A DNA stretch of 64,000 nt from Fibrella rubiginis (GTDB taxonomy: Bacteria > Bacteroidota > Bacteroidia > Cytophagales > Spirosomataceae). The stretch is taken from NCBI RefSeq assembly GCF_017353185.1, contig NZ_JAFMYV010000002.1, positions 124,001 to 188,000 on the forward strand, read 5' to 3'. Positions 25,669 through 33,939 of the stretch are shown piece by piece (within the stretch, counting starts at the first letter, position 1; every line of letters begins with the position of its first letter). The notes under the pieces were generated by a model. It was not told the origin of the DNA. It did not search any database and was given only the letters and a program-made list of their open reading frames with translations. The translations under genes and the position numbers were made by a program.

Positions 25669-26457
25669 ATGCCGCCGTTTAGTCGTTTGACCAGCATCCT
25701 GCTGGTGTTGTTGCTGGGCTGCGTCAGCGTCGCTTCCTCACAGATTCCAACGCCCCTAACGCCCGACGCCACGCCTTATGCGTTTTGTCAGCGCTTCAAC
25801 ACACTCTACGTGGAAATTCGGGAACAGAGCATTGCCCCTGATTCAGCGCGGGCAGTGTTCAGCCAGATTATGCAGGGCCTGCGCAGCCGTTACCAGACTA
25901 ACGTGAATTTTCCGGATACGACTCAACCAGACGGACTTGCCCGCACGGCCATGTGGTTTCCGTTGCGGGGTTATGCCTCGTCGGCTATTGGCGGTCGTCA
26001 CGGCGAAGGCTACCGGGGTAATGGCTTCGACCTGTTCGATTATAATGTGCGGGGTAGCCACCCGGCTCAGGATATTTTCATTCGCGATCAGAACCAGGAC
26101 TGTATTGACGACCGCACAGGTGCGCCGGTAGACGTGCTGGCTATGGGCGAGGGGCTGGTGCTGGCCGTTGAAACAGGCTGGACGCCGGGGCAGGATTACC
26201 GGGGCGGCAACTGGATTTGGGTTTACGATCCCGTTCGTGATGGCCTGTTTTATTACGCCCACAACAGGGTAGTGAACGTGGCTATGGGCGACTGGGTGCA
26301 GGCTGGTCAAAAGCTTGGTGAGGTGGGGCGCTCAGGGTTTAACGCCTACAAAGCCCGTTCGCCAACGCACCTGCACCTGATGTATCTGCAACTCCAGCCA
26401 GACGGCCTGCCACAGCCTAAGAATACGTATGGGTGGCTGCTGACGGCGAAGAAATAA
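25669..26457 (+). CDS. M23 (LytM-type) peptidase, exported
   Basis: 262 residues from ATG 25669; a TTG two codons upstream is possible. Signal peptide to about residue 25. The LytM metal ligands are visible as RGSHPAQDIF (His, Asp) and THLHLM (HxH), with GDWVQAGQKLGEVGRSG typical of the beta-barrel. Such enzymes cut peptidoglycan cross-links or act as inactive scaffolds; all expected ligands seem present here. The loop CIDDRTGAPVDVLAMGEG is normal for the group. Its stop lies within the left arm of H11. Confidence 0.85.
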   Translation: MPPFSRLTSILLVLLLGCVSVASSQIPTPLTPDATPYAFCQRFNTLYVEIREQSIAPDSARAVFSQIMQGLRSRYQTNVNFPDTTQPDGLARTAMWFPLRGYASSAIGGRHGEGYRGNGFDLFDYNVRGSHPAQDIFIRDQNQDCIDDRTGAPVDVLAMGEGLVLAVETGWTPGQDYRGGNWIWVYDPVRDGLFYYAHNRVVNVAMGDWVQAGQKLGEVGRSGFNAYKARSPTHLHLMYLQLQPDGLPQPKNTYGWLLTAKK

Positions 26458-26543
26458 TGTACAATGCATAATGTACAATGGCTGGCGCAAGCCTACTCGT
26501 TGGTTAACCATTGTACATTGTACATTATGCATTGTAGATTATT
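26453..26543. repeat. Inverted repeat H11 between convergent genes
   Basis: Arms 26453-26480 and 26516-26543 (28 nt, one mismatch); the right arm has an extra TACATTGTA period next to the loop. TAATGTACAATG-type arms with an 8-9 bp period, shared with H14. It covers the M23 stop (26455-26457) and ends one nt before the stop of the opposite gene: a likely two-way terminator. Confidence 0.93.
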
Positions 26544-26544
26544 A

Positions 26545-26748
26545 CTACGAATTATTAATCAAATTGATCCCGGCGCCAAAGAAGATCAGGCCCACGATGA
26601 AGGGGGCGGCGGCTTCACCGCGTGATACGTCCAGACCCAGCGTTGGCTTGCCATCAGACAGGAAAGCCACGCAGGCAAACAAGATCACTACGGCCCCCAA
26701 AATGGCTAGGCCCGCACCAAACGAACGACGAAAATTATTCTTTTCCAT
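26545..26748 (-). CDS. Small two-helix membrane protein, unknown
   Basis: 67 residues with two membrane segments (11-31 and 48-65) linked by a short polar loop (SDGKPTLGLDVSRGE) and a basic N-terminus KNNFRR. I do not recognise a family with certainty. Convergent with the M23 gene, sharing hairpin H11. Its composition is that of the neighbours and its frame is free of rare features, so it is probably real. Confidence 0.65.
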   Translation of the reverse strand: MEKNNFRRSFGAGLAILGAVVILFACVAFLSDGKPTLGLDVSRGEAAAPFIVGLIFFGAGINLINNS

Positions 26749-26823
26749 AGTGCTGCAAAACTACGTTGCTCAGCAGAAAGTTTGGTGATAGTACCAACGC
26801 ATTAACCATTGATAAACTTGATT

Positions 26824-27303
26824 ATGCTAAACAGACTTGTCCTCGCGTTCTTGATTTGCTCCCTCGCTGCCAGTGGTTGTAAACAGGCCGACCAAACGCC
26901 CTGCACTTCCTCGGCCGTTACGGCAAAGGCACCACCCACGGAAGTAGCCACGCTGAAGCAATACATTGACGCAAACAAGATTGCGGCCACTGCCGACGAC
27001 CGCGGTTTTTATTATAGTATCCAGTCGCCGGGAACGGGAGCCAAGCCTACGGTTTGTTCCAACGTGACGGTGAATTATAGCGGTAAGCTCACTGATAACA
27101 GTACGTTTGATAGTGGCAATGGCGTGAGTTTTGGGCTAAACCAACTCATCATTGGCTGGCAGGAAGGTATCCCGCTGGTGGCCCCCGGCGGCAGCATCAC
27201 CCTCTACTTACCACCCAGTCTGGCCTACGGTTCTGCCGCTCAGAACGGCATTCCTGCCAACTCGATCCTGATATTCAAGATTGACCTGCTGAAGGTGAAT
27301 TAG
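26824..27303 (+). CDS. FKBP-type peptidyl-prolyl isomerase lipoprotein
   Basis: 159 residues from ATG 26824 (the TTG at 26809 is rejected because it would precede the signal). Lipobox LAASGC, then a linker helix and one FKBP domain: VTVNYSGKLTDNSTFDSG, LIIGWQEGIPLVAPGG, LPPSLAYGSAAQNGIPANS. It probably assists folding of periplasmic proteins. Its 3' end overlaps the convergent cca gene by 29 nt with no hairpin between them, unlike most gaps in this region. Confidence 0.9.
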   Translation: MLNRLVLAFLICSLAASGCKQADQTPCTSSAVTAKAPPTEVATLKQYIDANKIAATADDRGFYYSIQSPGTGAKPTVCSNVTVNYSGKLTDNSTFDSGNGVSFGLNQLIIGWQEGIPLVAPGGSITLYLPPSLAYGSAAQNGIPANSILIFKIDLLKVN

Positions 27304-28732
27304 CCGTTTGCCGGGGCGTTAGGCCCAGTTTTTTTCCCATATCCAGCATAAAGGGAAACGCTTCGTCTAGGCGGTTGGGAATAGTGCCGTCCAGGATGGC
27401 TTCGCGGACGGCCACCTTAATCTCGCCTACCTCTTTCGACGGTTTCAGGCCGAAGGTTTCCATGATTAGTTCGCCCGTGATGACGGGCTGAAAGTTGCGG
27501 AGTTGATCGCGCTCTTCCAGATCGTGCAGCTTCTGCTCTACCTGATCGAACCGCTGTAAATGCCGCTGTACTTTGTCATGATTTTTCGACGTGATATCGG
27601 CTCGGCAAAGCGTGAGCAGGTTTTCCAGGTCCGGACCGGCGTCAAACAACAACCGGCGCAGGGCCGAGTCGGTGATGCCGTCTTTAACCAGCGGAATGGG
27701 GCGCATGTGCAGCCGGACCAGCTTTTGCACCTGCTTCATGTGCTCGTTGAGGGGCAATTTCAACCGCCGAAACAGATTGGGCACCTGTCGGGCACCCACT
27801 TCTTCGTGACCATGAAAGGTCCAGCCCACGCGTTTGTCGAAGCGTTTGGTCTGGGTTTTGGCAATGTCATGCAGCAACGCCGACCACCGCAGCCAGAGGT
27901 CGTTGCTCCTGCCCGCCACGTTATCAAGCACCTGCAGGGTATGGTAAAAATTGTCTTTGTGCCCTTTGCCATCTACGGTTTCCACGCCCTTCAGGGCCAC
28001 CAGTTCGGGCAGGAGATGCTGCAGCAAGCCGGCCTGATAAAGCAGTTTAAACCCGTAGGAGGGGGTAGGAGCCAGAATGATCTTGTTCAATTCCTCAATG
28101 ATCCGCTCCATCGACACAATCCCGATTCGGTCGTTCATCCGGATGATGCCGTCGAACGTATCGGCGTCAATGTCGAAGTTAAGCTGGGTAGCAAACCGGA
28201 TGGCCCGCATCATGCGCAGGGGGTCGTCGGAAAAAGTAATGTCGGGGGCCAGTGGCGTGCGGATAATCTTCCGTTTCAGGTCGGTGAGGCCGTTGAAGGG
28301 ATCAATCAACTCGCCGAAGGTATCCGGGTTGAGGCTGATGCTCATGGCGTTGATGGTGAGGTCGCGCCGGTTTTGATCATCCTGTAGGGTGCCGTCTTCA
28401 ACGACGGGCTTGCGTGAGTCGGCCCGGTACGATTCTTTCCGGGCACCCACAAATTCTACTCCTATCAGGCCGTCGGCAGGGTCGTCTACGCGAAGCATGG
28501 CCGTGCCGAAGTTCTGGTACACGGTCACGTTGACTTTTGCCGCTTTCCCCACGGCTTCGGCCAGCGCGATGCCGCTACCCAGGCATACGATGTCGATGTC
28601 TTTGGAAGGCCGTTTCAGCACCAGGTCGCGCACATAACCCCCCACTACGTAGGCAGGAATGCCCAGTGCCCGCGCCTGGGTGGCAATACGCTCGAAGATG
28701 GGTTTGGTATGGAGGAAATCTGAGAAATTCAT
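27275..28732 (-). CDS. cca: CCA-adding/tRNA nucleotidyltransferase with HD domain
   Basis: 485 residues. Nucleotidyltransferase head: GGYVRD (31-36), Asp45 and Asp47 in KDIDIV, RRDLTINAM and the basic RMMRAIRFATQL neck. A C-terminal HD phosphohydrolase region has LLHDIAKT and HGHEEVGA. It adds or repairs CCA on tRNA, consistent with the tRNA-Thr in this window lacking an encoded CCA. The start overlaps the stop of the YrdC-like gene by four bases. Confidence 0.92.
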   Translation of the reverse strand: MNFSDFLHTKPIFERIATQARALGIPAYVVGGYVRDLVLKRPSKDIDIVCLGSGIALAEAVGKAAKVNVTVYQNFGTAMLRVDDPADGLIGVEFVGARKESYRADSRKPVVEDGTLQDDQNRRDLTINAMSISLNPDTFGELIDPFNGLTDLKRKIIRTPLAPDITFSDDPLRMMRAIRFATQLNFDIDADTFDGIIRMNDRIGIVSMERIIEELNKIILAPTPSYGFKLLYQAGLLQHLLPELVALKGVETVDGKGHKDNFYHTLQVLDNVAGRSNDLWLRWSALLHDIAKTQTKRFDKRVGWTFHGHEEVGARQVPNLFRRLKLPLNEHMKQVQKLVRLHMRPIPLVKDGITDSALRRLLFDAGPDLENLLTLCRADITSKNHDKVQRHLQRFDQVEQKLHDLEERDQLRNFQPVITGELIMETFGLKPSKEVGEIKVAVREAILDGTIPNRLDEAFPFMLDMGKKLGLTPRQTANSPSAGQS

Positions 28733-29253
28733 TTTCTTAAAAATTCAACTTCGCCACCCTGACCCAGCTTCATGATACGGGGTTTGCGGAAGTTGCGGGA
28801 TACCGTACCAACAGAGTGACTAATGACCTTTTGGGCGGCGTCGGGCAGGGTGAAACTTTCAAACGGCAACGTAATCAGCCCTTTTGTAAATCCGCCCAAC
28901 AGAAATTGTACTGTTTCATCGGTCGATTTGCGGATGGCAATTTCACCCTGGTCGAGGCCACCCGCTACGTTTTTGCCTCGTTCAAAAACAACGGTCAGCG
29001 GAATTTCGGCAAACTCGACCAGGTCATACGCAATGTCTGGCATCTTGAGCACGTACATCGCTACCTGATCGGTGTTTTTGGCCAGCACCGTGAGCATGTA
29101 TGGATTTTTGGTGGCTTCTTTTAGCGCAAGCAACTGCTCCAAAGCATCGTCGTTCTGCGGGTCGGCCCCCACCGACCAGCCCGTTTCGTCGGCAATGCCA
29201 ATCAGTTGGCCCTGACGGAGGGCATGAATCAGTTCGCGGTTGGAGGTTGTCAT
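28729..29253 (-). CDS. YrdC/Sua5-like protein, divergent
   Basis: 174 residues with the fold signature of the threonylcarbamoyl-AMP synthase group: GQLIGIADETGWSVGADPQND, LLALKEATKNPYMLTV. The SAN-type phosphate motif and the usual Lys-Arg of TsaC are not evident, so catalysis is doubtful. Cotranscribed upstream of cca with an ATGA overlap, which links it to tRNA maturation. A second genuine tsaC elsewhere in the genome would be expected. Confidence 0.7.
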   Translation of the reverse strand: MTTSNRELIHALRQGQLIGIADETGWSVGADPQNDDALEQLLALKEATKNPYMLTVLAKNTDQVAMYVLKMPDIAYDLVEFAEIPLTVVFERGKNVAGGLDQGEIAIRKSTDETVQFLLGGFTKGLITLPFESFTLPDAAQKVISHSVGTVSRNFRKPRIMKLGQGGEVEFLRK

Positions 29254-29292
29254 AGCATTTTCAACCCCGAAAACAGACCAACGGTTCCGGTG

Positions 29293-30873
29293 TCAATGGT
29301 CGGGGTCGGTGGTTCTGGTGGCCTGTGTCGGGGCTGGCAAGTGGTTTTTGGGCGTGTCGTAGCGGAGCTTGGCCAGGTAGAACACGTCGCGGGGCACCGC
29401 CGACCCACCGCGCGCGTTCGAGATGCGCTGATAGCCGGTTGCCAGAAAATAGGAGCCATACCAGGCGTGCACAACCGGTTCGGCGGTGTTGGTGAAGCGC
29501 TCTGTTGCCAACCTTGGTTTCAGGGTGAACAGCTCTTTGTTAGCCAGCACACTGTCGCGCCGAATCAACTGGCTGTGCACCTTGTCTTCGTCGGGATAGG
29601 CCATCACCACATAGTCTGACTGGTGCATTACCTCTACTTTGGGGGTCAATCGTATGCTTTCTATGTCTTTAATTGGCAGGCAGTTATCCCAGAGTAGGTT
29701 GCCCTGTTTGTCAAACCCGCAGAGAAAAGCGTGGGTGTATTGGTATTGTTCTACCTGCCTGCTCTGCCGGGTTGCCTGATTGGTCGAGAAGTTTCCGCTC
29801 GTATAAATCGTATTGGTTGAACGGTATTGCTGGTAATACACTTCCGCCACCAGGGTTAGCCCTTCGGCGGTTGGAATCAGTTCATGCACCAGCAGCCGGT
29901 AGCGGAACTTGACATTTTTGCCTTCGTTTTGCCGCCGTGTCACCCTGGCCAGCACCCGTTGCTGCCGCCGGGGGTCAAGGTAGTTAAAGAAGTTTTTTAG
30001 CTGCGAGAAGTCGATGTAGCGAATGGCCTCTCCGTGGTCAGTAGCCACGGTCATCTTGCCTGTTTCAGCATGCTGAATCCGCGTGACATAAATGCCCTGC
30101 GAATAGGGCGTGCAGTCGGCGGAGTAGTTGCCAATCAGTAGTGACTCGCCCGCGCTGATGGGCAAAATCTGACCCGAAATAAGGCTGTACTGCGTGCCGT
30201 CGTACTCAATGGTGCGCAAGGGTTTGCCATCGGGTGAATAAGAGCGAACGGTAAACTGGCAGCGTTTCTTGGGCGAATGCGTCAGCACGTGCACTTCCTG
30301 CCGGTACTCGTCTACGTCCATGCTGCCAATCTCGATGTTGTTCATGTATAGTCCCTGAAACACCCGCGTGGTCGCGTCGAAGAAAGAAAACCCCATCACC
30401 AGCGGCCGGTCGTGAAAATAGCCACCCAAATAGGCCACGTTGCCCATAACCCTGAAGTGGGTCAGGTCAATGGGTGAGGGTAGTTTACCCTCGAAGATGT
30501 CGATTGTACCGTCGTCGAGATTGAGCCGGATGATCTGGATATTTTCGGTGCCTGGTTCGGTAAAAAGCTGAAATCGGTAGAGGTTGTTGGTGAACTCGCT
30601 GATGGGTACGAAATGCGCTTTTAGGTTGAAATCAGTTTTCCAACGTGGCTTCATTGTCGTGTCCATGCGCGAAAAAGTGTATTTGAACCCCACTTGTCCA
30701 TAGGGTTCTTCGTGCTGATACACCAGCAGAGCCCCCCGGTCACGCAGGGGCCAGACCGAATAGGCATCCGACGAATTGGGGTCGATGGGCATCTCAACGC
30801 GGGTCACGGCGGCCAACTGCGCCCAGACTGGTGCCGTAACAAAACAAAACAGGAGTGCGTACAGAAGGCGCAT
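29293..30873 (-). CDS. Secreted protein of unknown function
   Basis: 526 residues from ATG 30873, where a clean signal peptide starts (MRLLYALLFCFVTAPVWAQ). The longer frame from 30939 would put 22 Cys-rich residues before the signal and is rejected. The body is beta-rich with repeated short strands and phrases such as VYYQQYRSTNTIYTSGNFST; I recognise no catalytic motif. It may be a beta-propeller-like periplasmic or surface protein. Followed 40 nt later by the YrdC-like gene on the same strand. Confidence 0.68.
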   Translation of the reverse strand: MRLLYALLFCFVTAPVWAQLAAVTRVEMPIDPNSSDAYSVWPLRDRGALLVYQHEEPYGQVGFKYTFSRMDTTMKPRWKTDFNLKAHFVPISEFTNNLYRFQLFTEPGTENIQIIRLNLDDGTIDIFEGKLPSPIDLTHFRVMGNVAYLGGYFHDRPLVMGFSFFDATTRVFQGLYMNNIEIGSMDVDEYRQEVHVLTHSPKKRCQFTVRSYSPDGKPLRTIEYDGTQYSLISGQILPISAGESLLIGNYSADCTPYSQGIYVTRIQHAETGKMTVATDHGEAIRYIDFSQLKNFFNYLDPRRQQRVLARVTRRQNEGKNVKFRYRLLVHELIPTAEGLTLVAEVYYQQYRSTNTIYTSGNFSTNQATRQSRQVEQYQYTHAFLCGFDKQGNLLWDNCLPIKDIESIRLTPKVEVMHQSDYVVMAYPDEDKVHSQLIRRDSVLANKELFTLKPRLATERFTNTAEPVVHAWYGSYFLATGYQRISNARGGSAVPRDVFYLAKLRYDTPKNHLPAPTQATRTTDPDH

Positions 30874-30968
30874 AGGACAAGAGAGACAGGGGTAAACGGG
30901 CGAGTGCTCTAAACTACATCGTGGGCAGACGTAGGACAAGATTTTCCGGGCAGGATTTTGTGAAGTGC

Positions 30969-31110
30969 TTTTTCTGACAGGATTAGCAGGATTTCAGGAT
31001 GGACAGGATTTTTTGTTGTTGTCACTCGGCTGGGCGCCCCCGGCAGGAGCCGAGCGACAACAACAAAAAATCCTGTCCATCCTGAAATCCTGCTAATCCT
31101 GTCAGAAAAA
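30969..31110. repeat. Long inverted repeat H12 between divergent genes
   Basis: Arms 30969-31031 and 31048-31110 (63 nt, one mismatch), loop 16 nt. Outer part is AGGATT-type like H5; inner part is the CTCGGC..GCCGAG module of H2. The tip carries TGGGCGCCCC (31031-31040) flanked by CGGC direct repeats, matching the insert in H4. Lies between the 5' ends of two divergent genes. Confidence 0.96.
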
Positions 31111-31164
31111 TCCTTGTTCAAGGCCCTTCAGAAGCCGTAATTACCCAAATGCGGGTGGTCTTCG

Positions 31165-31172
31165 TACTTTTG
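31165..31172 (+). promoter_or_regulatory. Bacteroidota -7 box of argS
   Basis: TACTTTTG, exact TAnnTTTG, 43 nt before the argS ATG and downstream of H12. No convincing -33 box. Confidence 0.45.
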
Positions 31173-31215
31173 CGGTTCAATACACCGCCCGGCTTCTGCC
31201 CCGCAGGCCAATACC

Positions 31216-33063
31216 ATGGATTTACAGGCATCATTAAAAACGGCCATTCAGCAGGCCATCCAATCGCTTTATACCGACCCCAGTGCGGCTCCAGAACCGG
31301 GTGAGGTGCTGCTTCAACCCACCAAGAAGGAATTCGAGGGTACCTATACCTACGTCACCTTTCCACTCACCAAACCCCTGCGCCTGTCGCCGGTCGAGAT
31401 TGGGCAGCGGCTGGGTAACTGGCTTGTGGCCAACAGCCCTCTGGTGCGTGCGTTCAACGTAGTGCAGGGTTTCCTGAACATCAGCCTCGCCGATATAGCG
31501 TACATACAGTCGCTTAATGCCCTGATTGCTGATGGCGTTGCAGGAGCGCAGCAACCAGACACAGAAGCAACGCAGGCGAACCGGGTTATGGTTGAATTCT
31601 CGTCGCCAAACACGAATAAGCCGCTGCACCTGGGCCATTTACGTAATATTTTTCTGGGCGATTCGGTGAGCCGGATTCTGGCTGCCAATGGCTATACCGT
31701 AACTAAAGCGTGCCTCGTTAATGACCGGGGCATTCACATCTGCAAGTCGATGCTGGCGTACCAGAAGTTTGGTCGGCAGCCCAATGGCACGTTCGAGACA
31801 CCCGAATCGGCAGGCCTGAAAGGCGATCACCTGATTGGTAAATACTACGTGCTGTTCGACAAGGCTTACAAAGCTGAAGTAGCCGAGCTTGTGGCGGGGG
31901 GGATGGCCGAAGACGAAGCTGCCAAAAAAGCCCCGCTGATGCTCCAGGCGCAGGAAATGCTGCTGAAATGGGAGCAGGGCGATGCCGAAACCGTAGCGCT
32001 CTGGGAGCAACTGAACGCCTGGGTCTACGCCGGTTTCGCCGAAACCTACCGGAAAACGGGTATTAGCTTCGACAAAACGTACTACGAATCGCAGACGTAT
32101 TTGCTGGGGAAAGACGTAGTGGAAGAAGGGCTGGTCAAGGGTATTTTCTACCAGAAAGAAGATAAATCGGTCTGGATTGACCTCACGGCTGAAGGGCTTG
32201 ACCACAAGCTGGTGCTGCGCGGCGACGGCACCTCGGTCTATATCACGCAGGACCTGGGCACAACCGATCTGAAATTCAGCGATTTTCACTCCAACAAGTC
32301 GTTGTGGGTGGTGGGCAACGAGCAGGATTATCATTTTAAGGTGCTGTTTGCCATCATGAAACGCCTCGGTCGTCCCTATGCCGAGGGTTGTTACCACCTG
32401 AGCTATGGCATGGTCGACCTGCCGAGCGGTAAGATGAAATCGCGCGAAGGGACCGTAGTGGATGCCGATGACCTGGTCGATGAAGTGGCTGCTGTGGCTG
32501 CACAGGCCGCCGCCGATGCCGCTAAGGGAAAGCTGGATGAGTTTTCGGAGGCCGAGAAGCAGGACTTGTTTCGCCTGATTGGCCTCGGCGCGTTGAAATA
32601 TTACCTGCTGAAAGTGGACCCGCAAAAGCGGATGCTCTTCAACCCCGCCGAGTCGGTCGATGTGCATGGGCATACGGGGCCGTTTATTCAGTATGTCCAC
32701 GCCCGCATCCGGTCTATCATGCGCAAGGCAGAAGAGGCGGGTTTGTCAACCAGTGTCCCTGCTGATGAAGCCACCGCAACGGCGGACCGGCCGCTGCACG
32801 AAACGGAGCAGGAGGTGATCGTGCTGTTGGGGCAATTTGCGCAAAGCGTTGCCAACGCAGGCCGGGACTATGCGCCGTCGTATGTTGCGCAATACGTATA
32901 TGATCTGGCAAAAGCTTACAACCGCCTTTTCGCCGACGTATCGATCCTGTCTGAACCTGATGCCGCCAAGACGCAACTCCGGCTTAGCCTATCGGCGGTG
33001 GTGGCCGAAACTATCCGCAAAGGCATGGGTTTACTGGGTATTGAGGTACCTGAAAAAATGTAA
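31216..33063 (+). CDS. argS: Arginyl-tRNA synthetase
   Basis: 615 residues, class I synthetase. HLGH at 138-141 (SPNTNKPLHLGH), the KMSKS-equivalent SGKMKSREGT, and the DALR anticodon-binding C-terminus (YDLAKAYNRLF..LRLSLSAVVAETIRKGMGLLGI). The start at 31216 is preceded by the -7 box above. It charges tRNA-Arg. Followed by hairpin H13. Confidence 0.97.
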   Translation: MDLQASLKTAIQQAIQSLYTDPSAAPEPGEVLLQPTKKEFEGTYTYVTFPLTKPLRLSPVEIGQRLGNWLVANSPLVRAFNVVQGFLNISLADIAYIQSLNALIADGVAGAQQPDTEATQANRVMVEFSSPNTNKPLHLGHLRNIFLGDSVSRILAANGYTVTKACLVNDRGIHICKSMLAYQKFGRQPNGTFETPESAGLKGDHLIGKYYVLFDKAYKAEVAELVAGGMAEDEAAKKAPLMLQAQEMLLKWEQGDAETVALWEQLNAWVYAGFAETYRKTGISFDKTYYESQTYLLGKDVVEEGLVKGIFYQKEDKSVWIDLTAEGLDHKLVLRGDGTSVYITQDLGTTDLKFSDFHSNKSLWVVGNEQDYHFKVLFAIMKRLGRPYAEGCYHLSYGMVDLPSGKMKSREGTVVDADDLVDEVAAVAAQAAADAAKGKLDEFSEAEKQDLFRLIGLGALKYYLLKVDPQKRMLFNPAESVDVHGHTGPFIQYVHARIRSIMRKAEEAGLSTSVPADEATATADRPLHETEQEVIVLLGQFAQSVANAGRDYAPSYVAQYVYDLAKAYNRLFADVSILSEPDAAKTQLRLSLSAVVAETIRKGMGLLGIEVPEKM

Positions 33064-33074
33064 GTCGATGTAGT

Positions 33075-33170
33075 GATGGGCCGCAGATTGTTATGATCCT
33101 TATGATTCATTATGATTTTTTAAAAGAGATCATAATGAATCATAAGGATCATAACAATCTGCGGCCCATC
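33075..33170. repeat. Long intergenic inverted repeat H13
   Basis: Perfect 42-bp arms 33075-33116 and 33129-33170, loop 12 nt. Arms are TTATGATYC-like with an 8-9 bp period. It starts 11 nt after the argS stop and ends 16 nt before the gpx ATG. A decayed relative is at 60171-60235. Confidence 0.97.
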
Positions 33171-33186
33171 AAATCCCACAAAAAAT

Positions 33187-33807
33187 ATGAAGACGTCCAC
33201 TAAGATTGGCCTTGGGGCCGCTGCACTATTAACCGTACTCGTTTCTATGTCATTCTCCCGCCTGGTTAAACACGTTTTCAGCGACAAAAAAGCGGCTCTG
33301 TCGGCACCCGCCACGCTAGACAATGCCCCCGCGAAATCGCTGTATGATTTTACAATGAATGCCCTTGATGGCAAGCCCGTGGCCCTGAGTCAATACAAAG
33401 GCAAAAAAGTCATCATCCTGAATACGGCTTCGGAATGTGGCTACACGCCGCAGTACGCCGACTGGGAAAAATTTTACGAAGCCCACAAAGACAAGGTGGT
33501 GGTGCTGGGTTTTCCGGCCAACAACTTCAGTGGTCAGGAGCCGGGCAGCAGCAAGGAAATTGCCTCGTTTTGCCAGAAAAACTATGGTGTCACCTTCCCC
33601 CTCTTCGAAAAAATCGACGTGGTGGGCGACAAGCAGGCACCGCTTTATAAGTGGCTGACCACTAAGAGTATGAACGGTTGGAATGAGCAGGCCCCCGGCT
33701 GGAATTTTTGTAAGTATGTCGTGGATGAAAACGGTAAGCTCACCCACTTTTTCGCCTCTGGCGTAAAGCCCAACGACCCGGCGTTCAGAAAAGCGGTTGG
33801 CATTTAA
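33187..33807 (+). CDS. Glutathione peroxidase-like thiol peroxidase, membrane-anchored or exported
   Basis: 206 residues: an N-terminal hydrophobic segment (8-24) and a 160-residue peroxidase domain. Catalytic Cys84 in ASECGYTPQY, the partner Trp/Asn in WNFCKYVVD, and FPANNFSGQEPG. Cys in place of selenocysteine; in bacteria this group usually takes electrons from thioredoxin. The anchor points to the periplasmic side. The stop is within H14. Confidence 0.88.
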   Translation: MKTSTKIGLGAAALLTVLVSMSFSRLVKHVFSDKKAALSAPATLDNAPAKSLYDFTMNALDGKPVALSQYKGKKVIILNTASECGYTPQYADWEKFYEAHKDKVVVLGFPANNFSGQEPGSSKEIASFCQKNYGVTFPLFEKIDVVGDKQAPLYKWLTTKSMNGWNEQAPGWNFCKYVVDENGKLTHFFASGVKPNDPAFRKAVGI

Positions 33808-33938
33808 TGCACAATCGGTCCGCCGACGCGGTATAATGAACAATGTACAGTGGCTCCGCCTGTGAGCTGTGGCGTTGATCAGTAGTACCTTTGTACATTG
33901 TTCATCATACCGCGTCGGCGGACCGATTGTACATTAAA
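33803..33938. repeat. Inverted repeat H14 with a motif inserted in both arms
   Basis: Arms 33803-33849 and 33892-33938 (47 nt, two mismatches), loop 42 nt. TAATGTACAATG-type arms as in H11, but each arm carries CGGTCCGCCGACGCGGTA (33816-33833; mirror 33908-33925). Covers the gpx stop; the right arm ends one nt before the menA ATG. Confidence 0.95.
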
Positions 33939-33939
33939 A

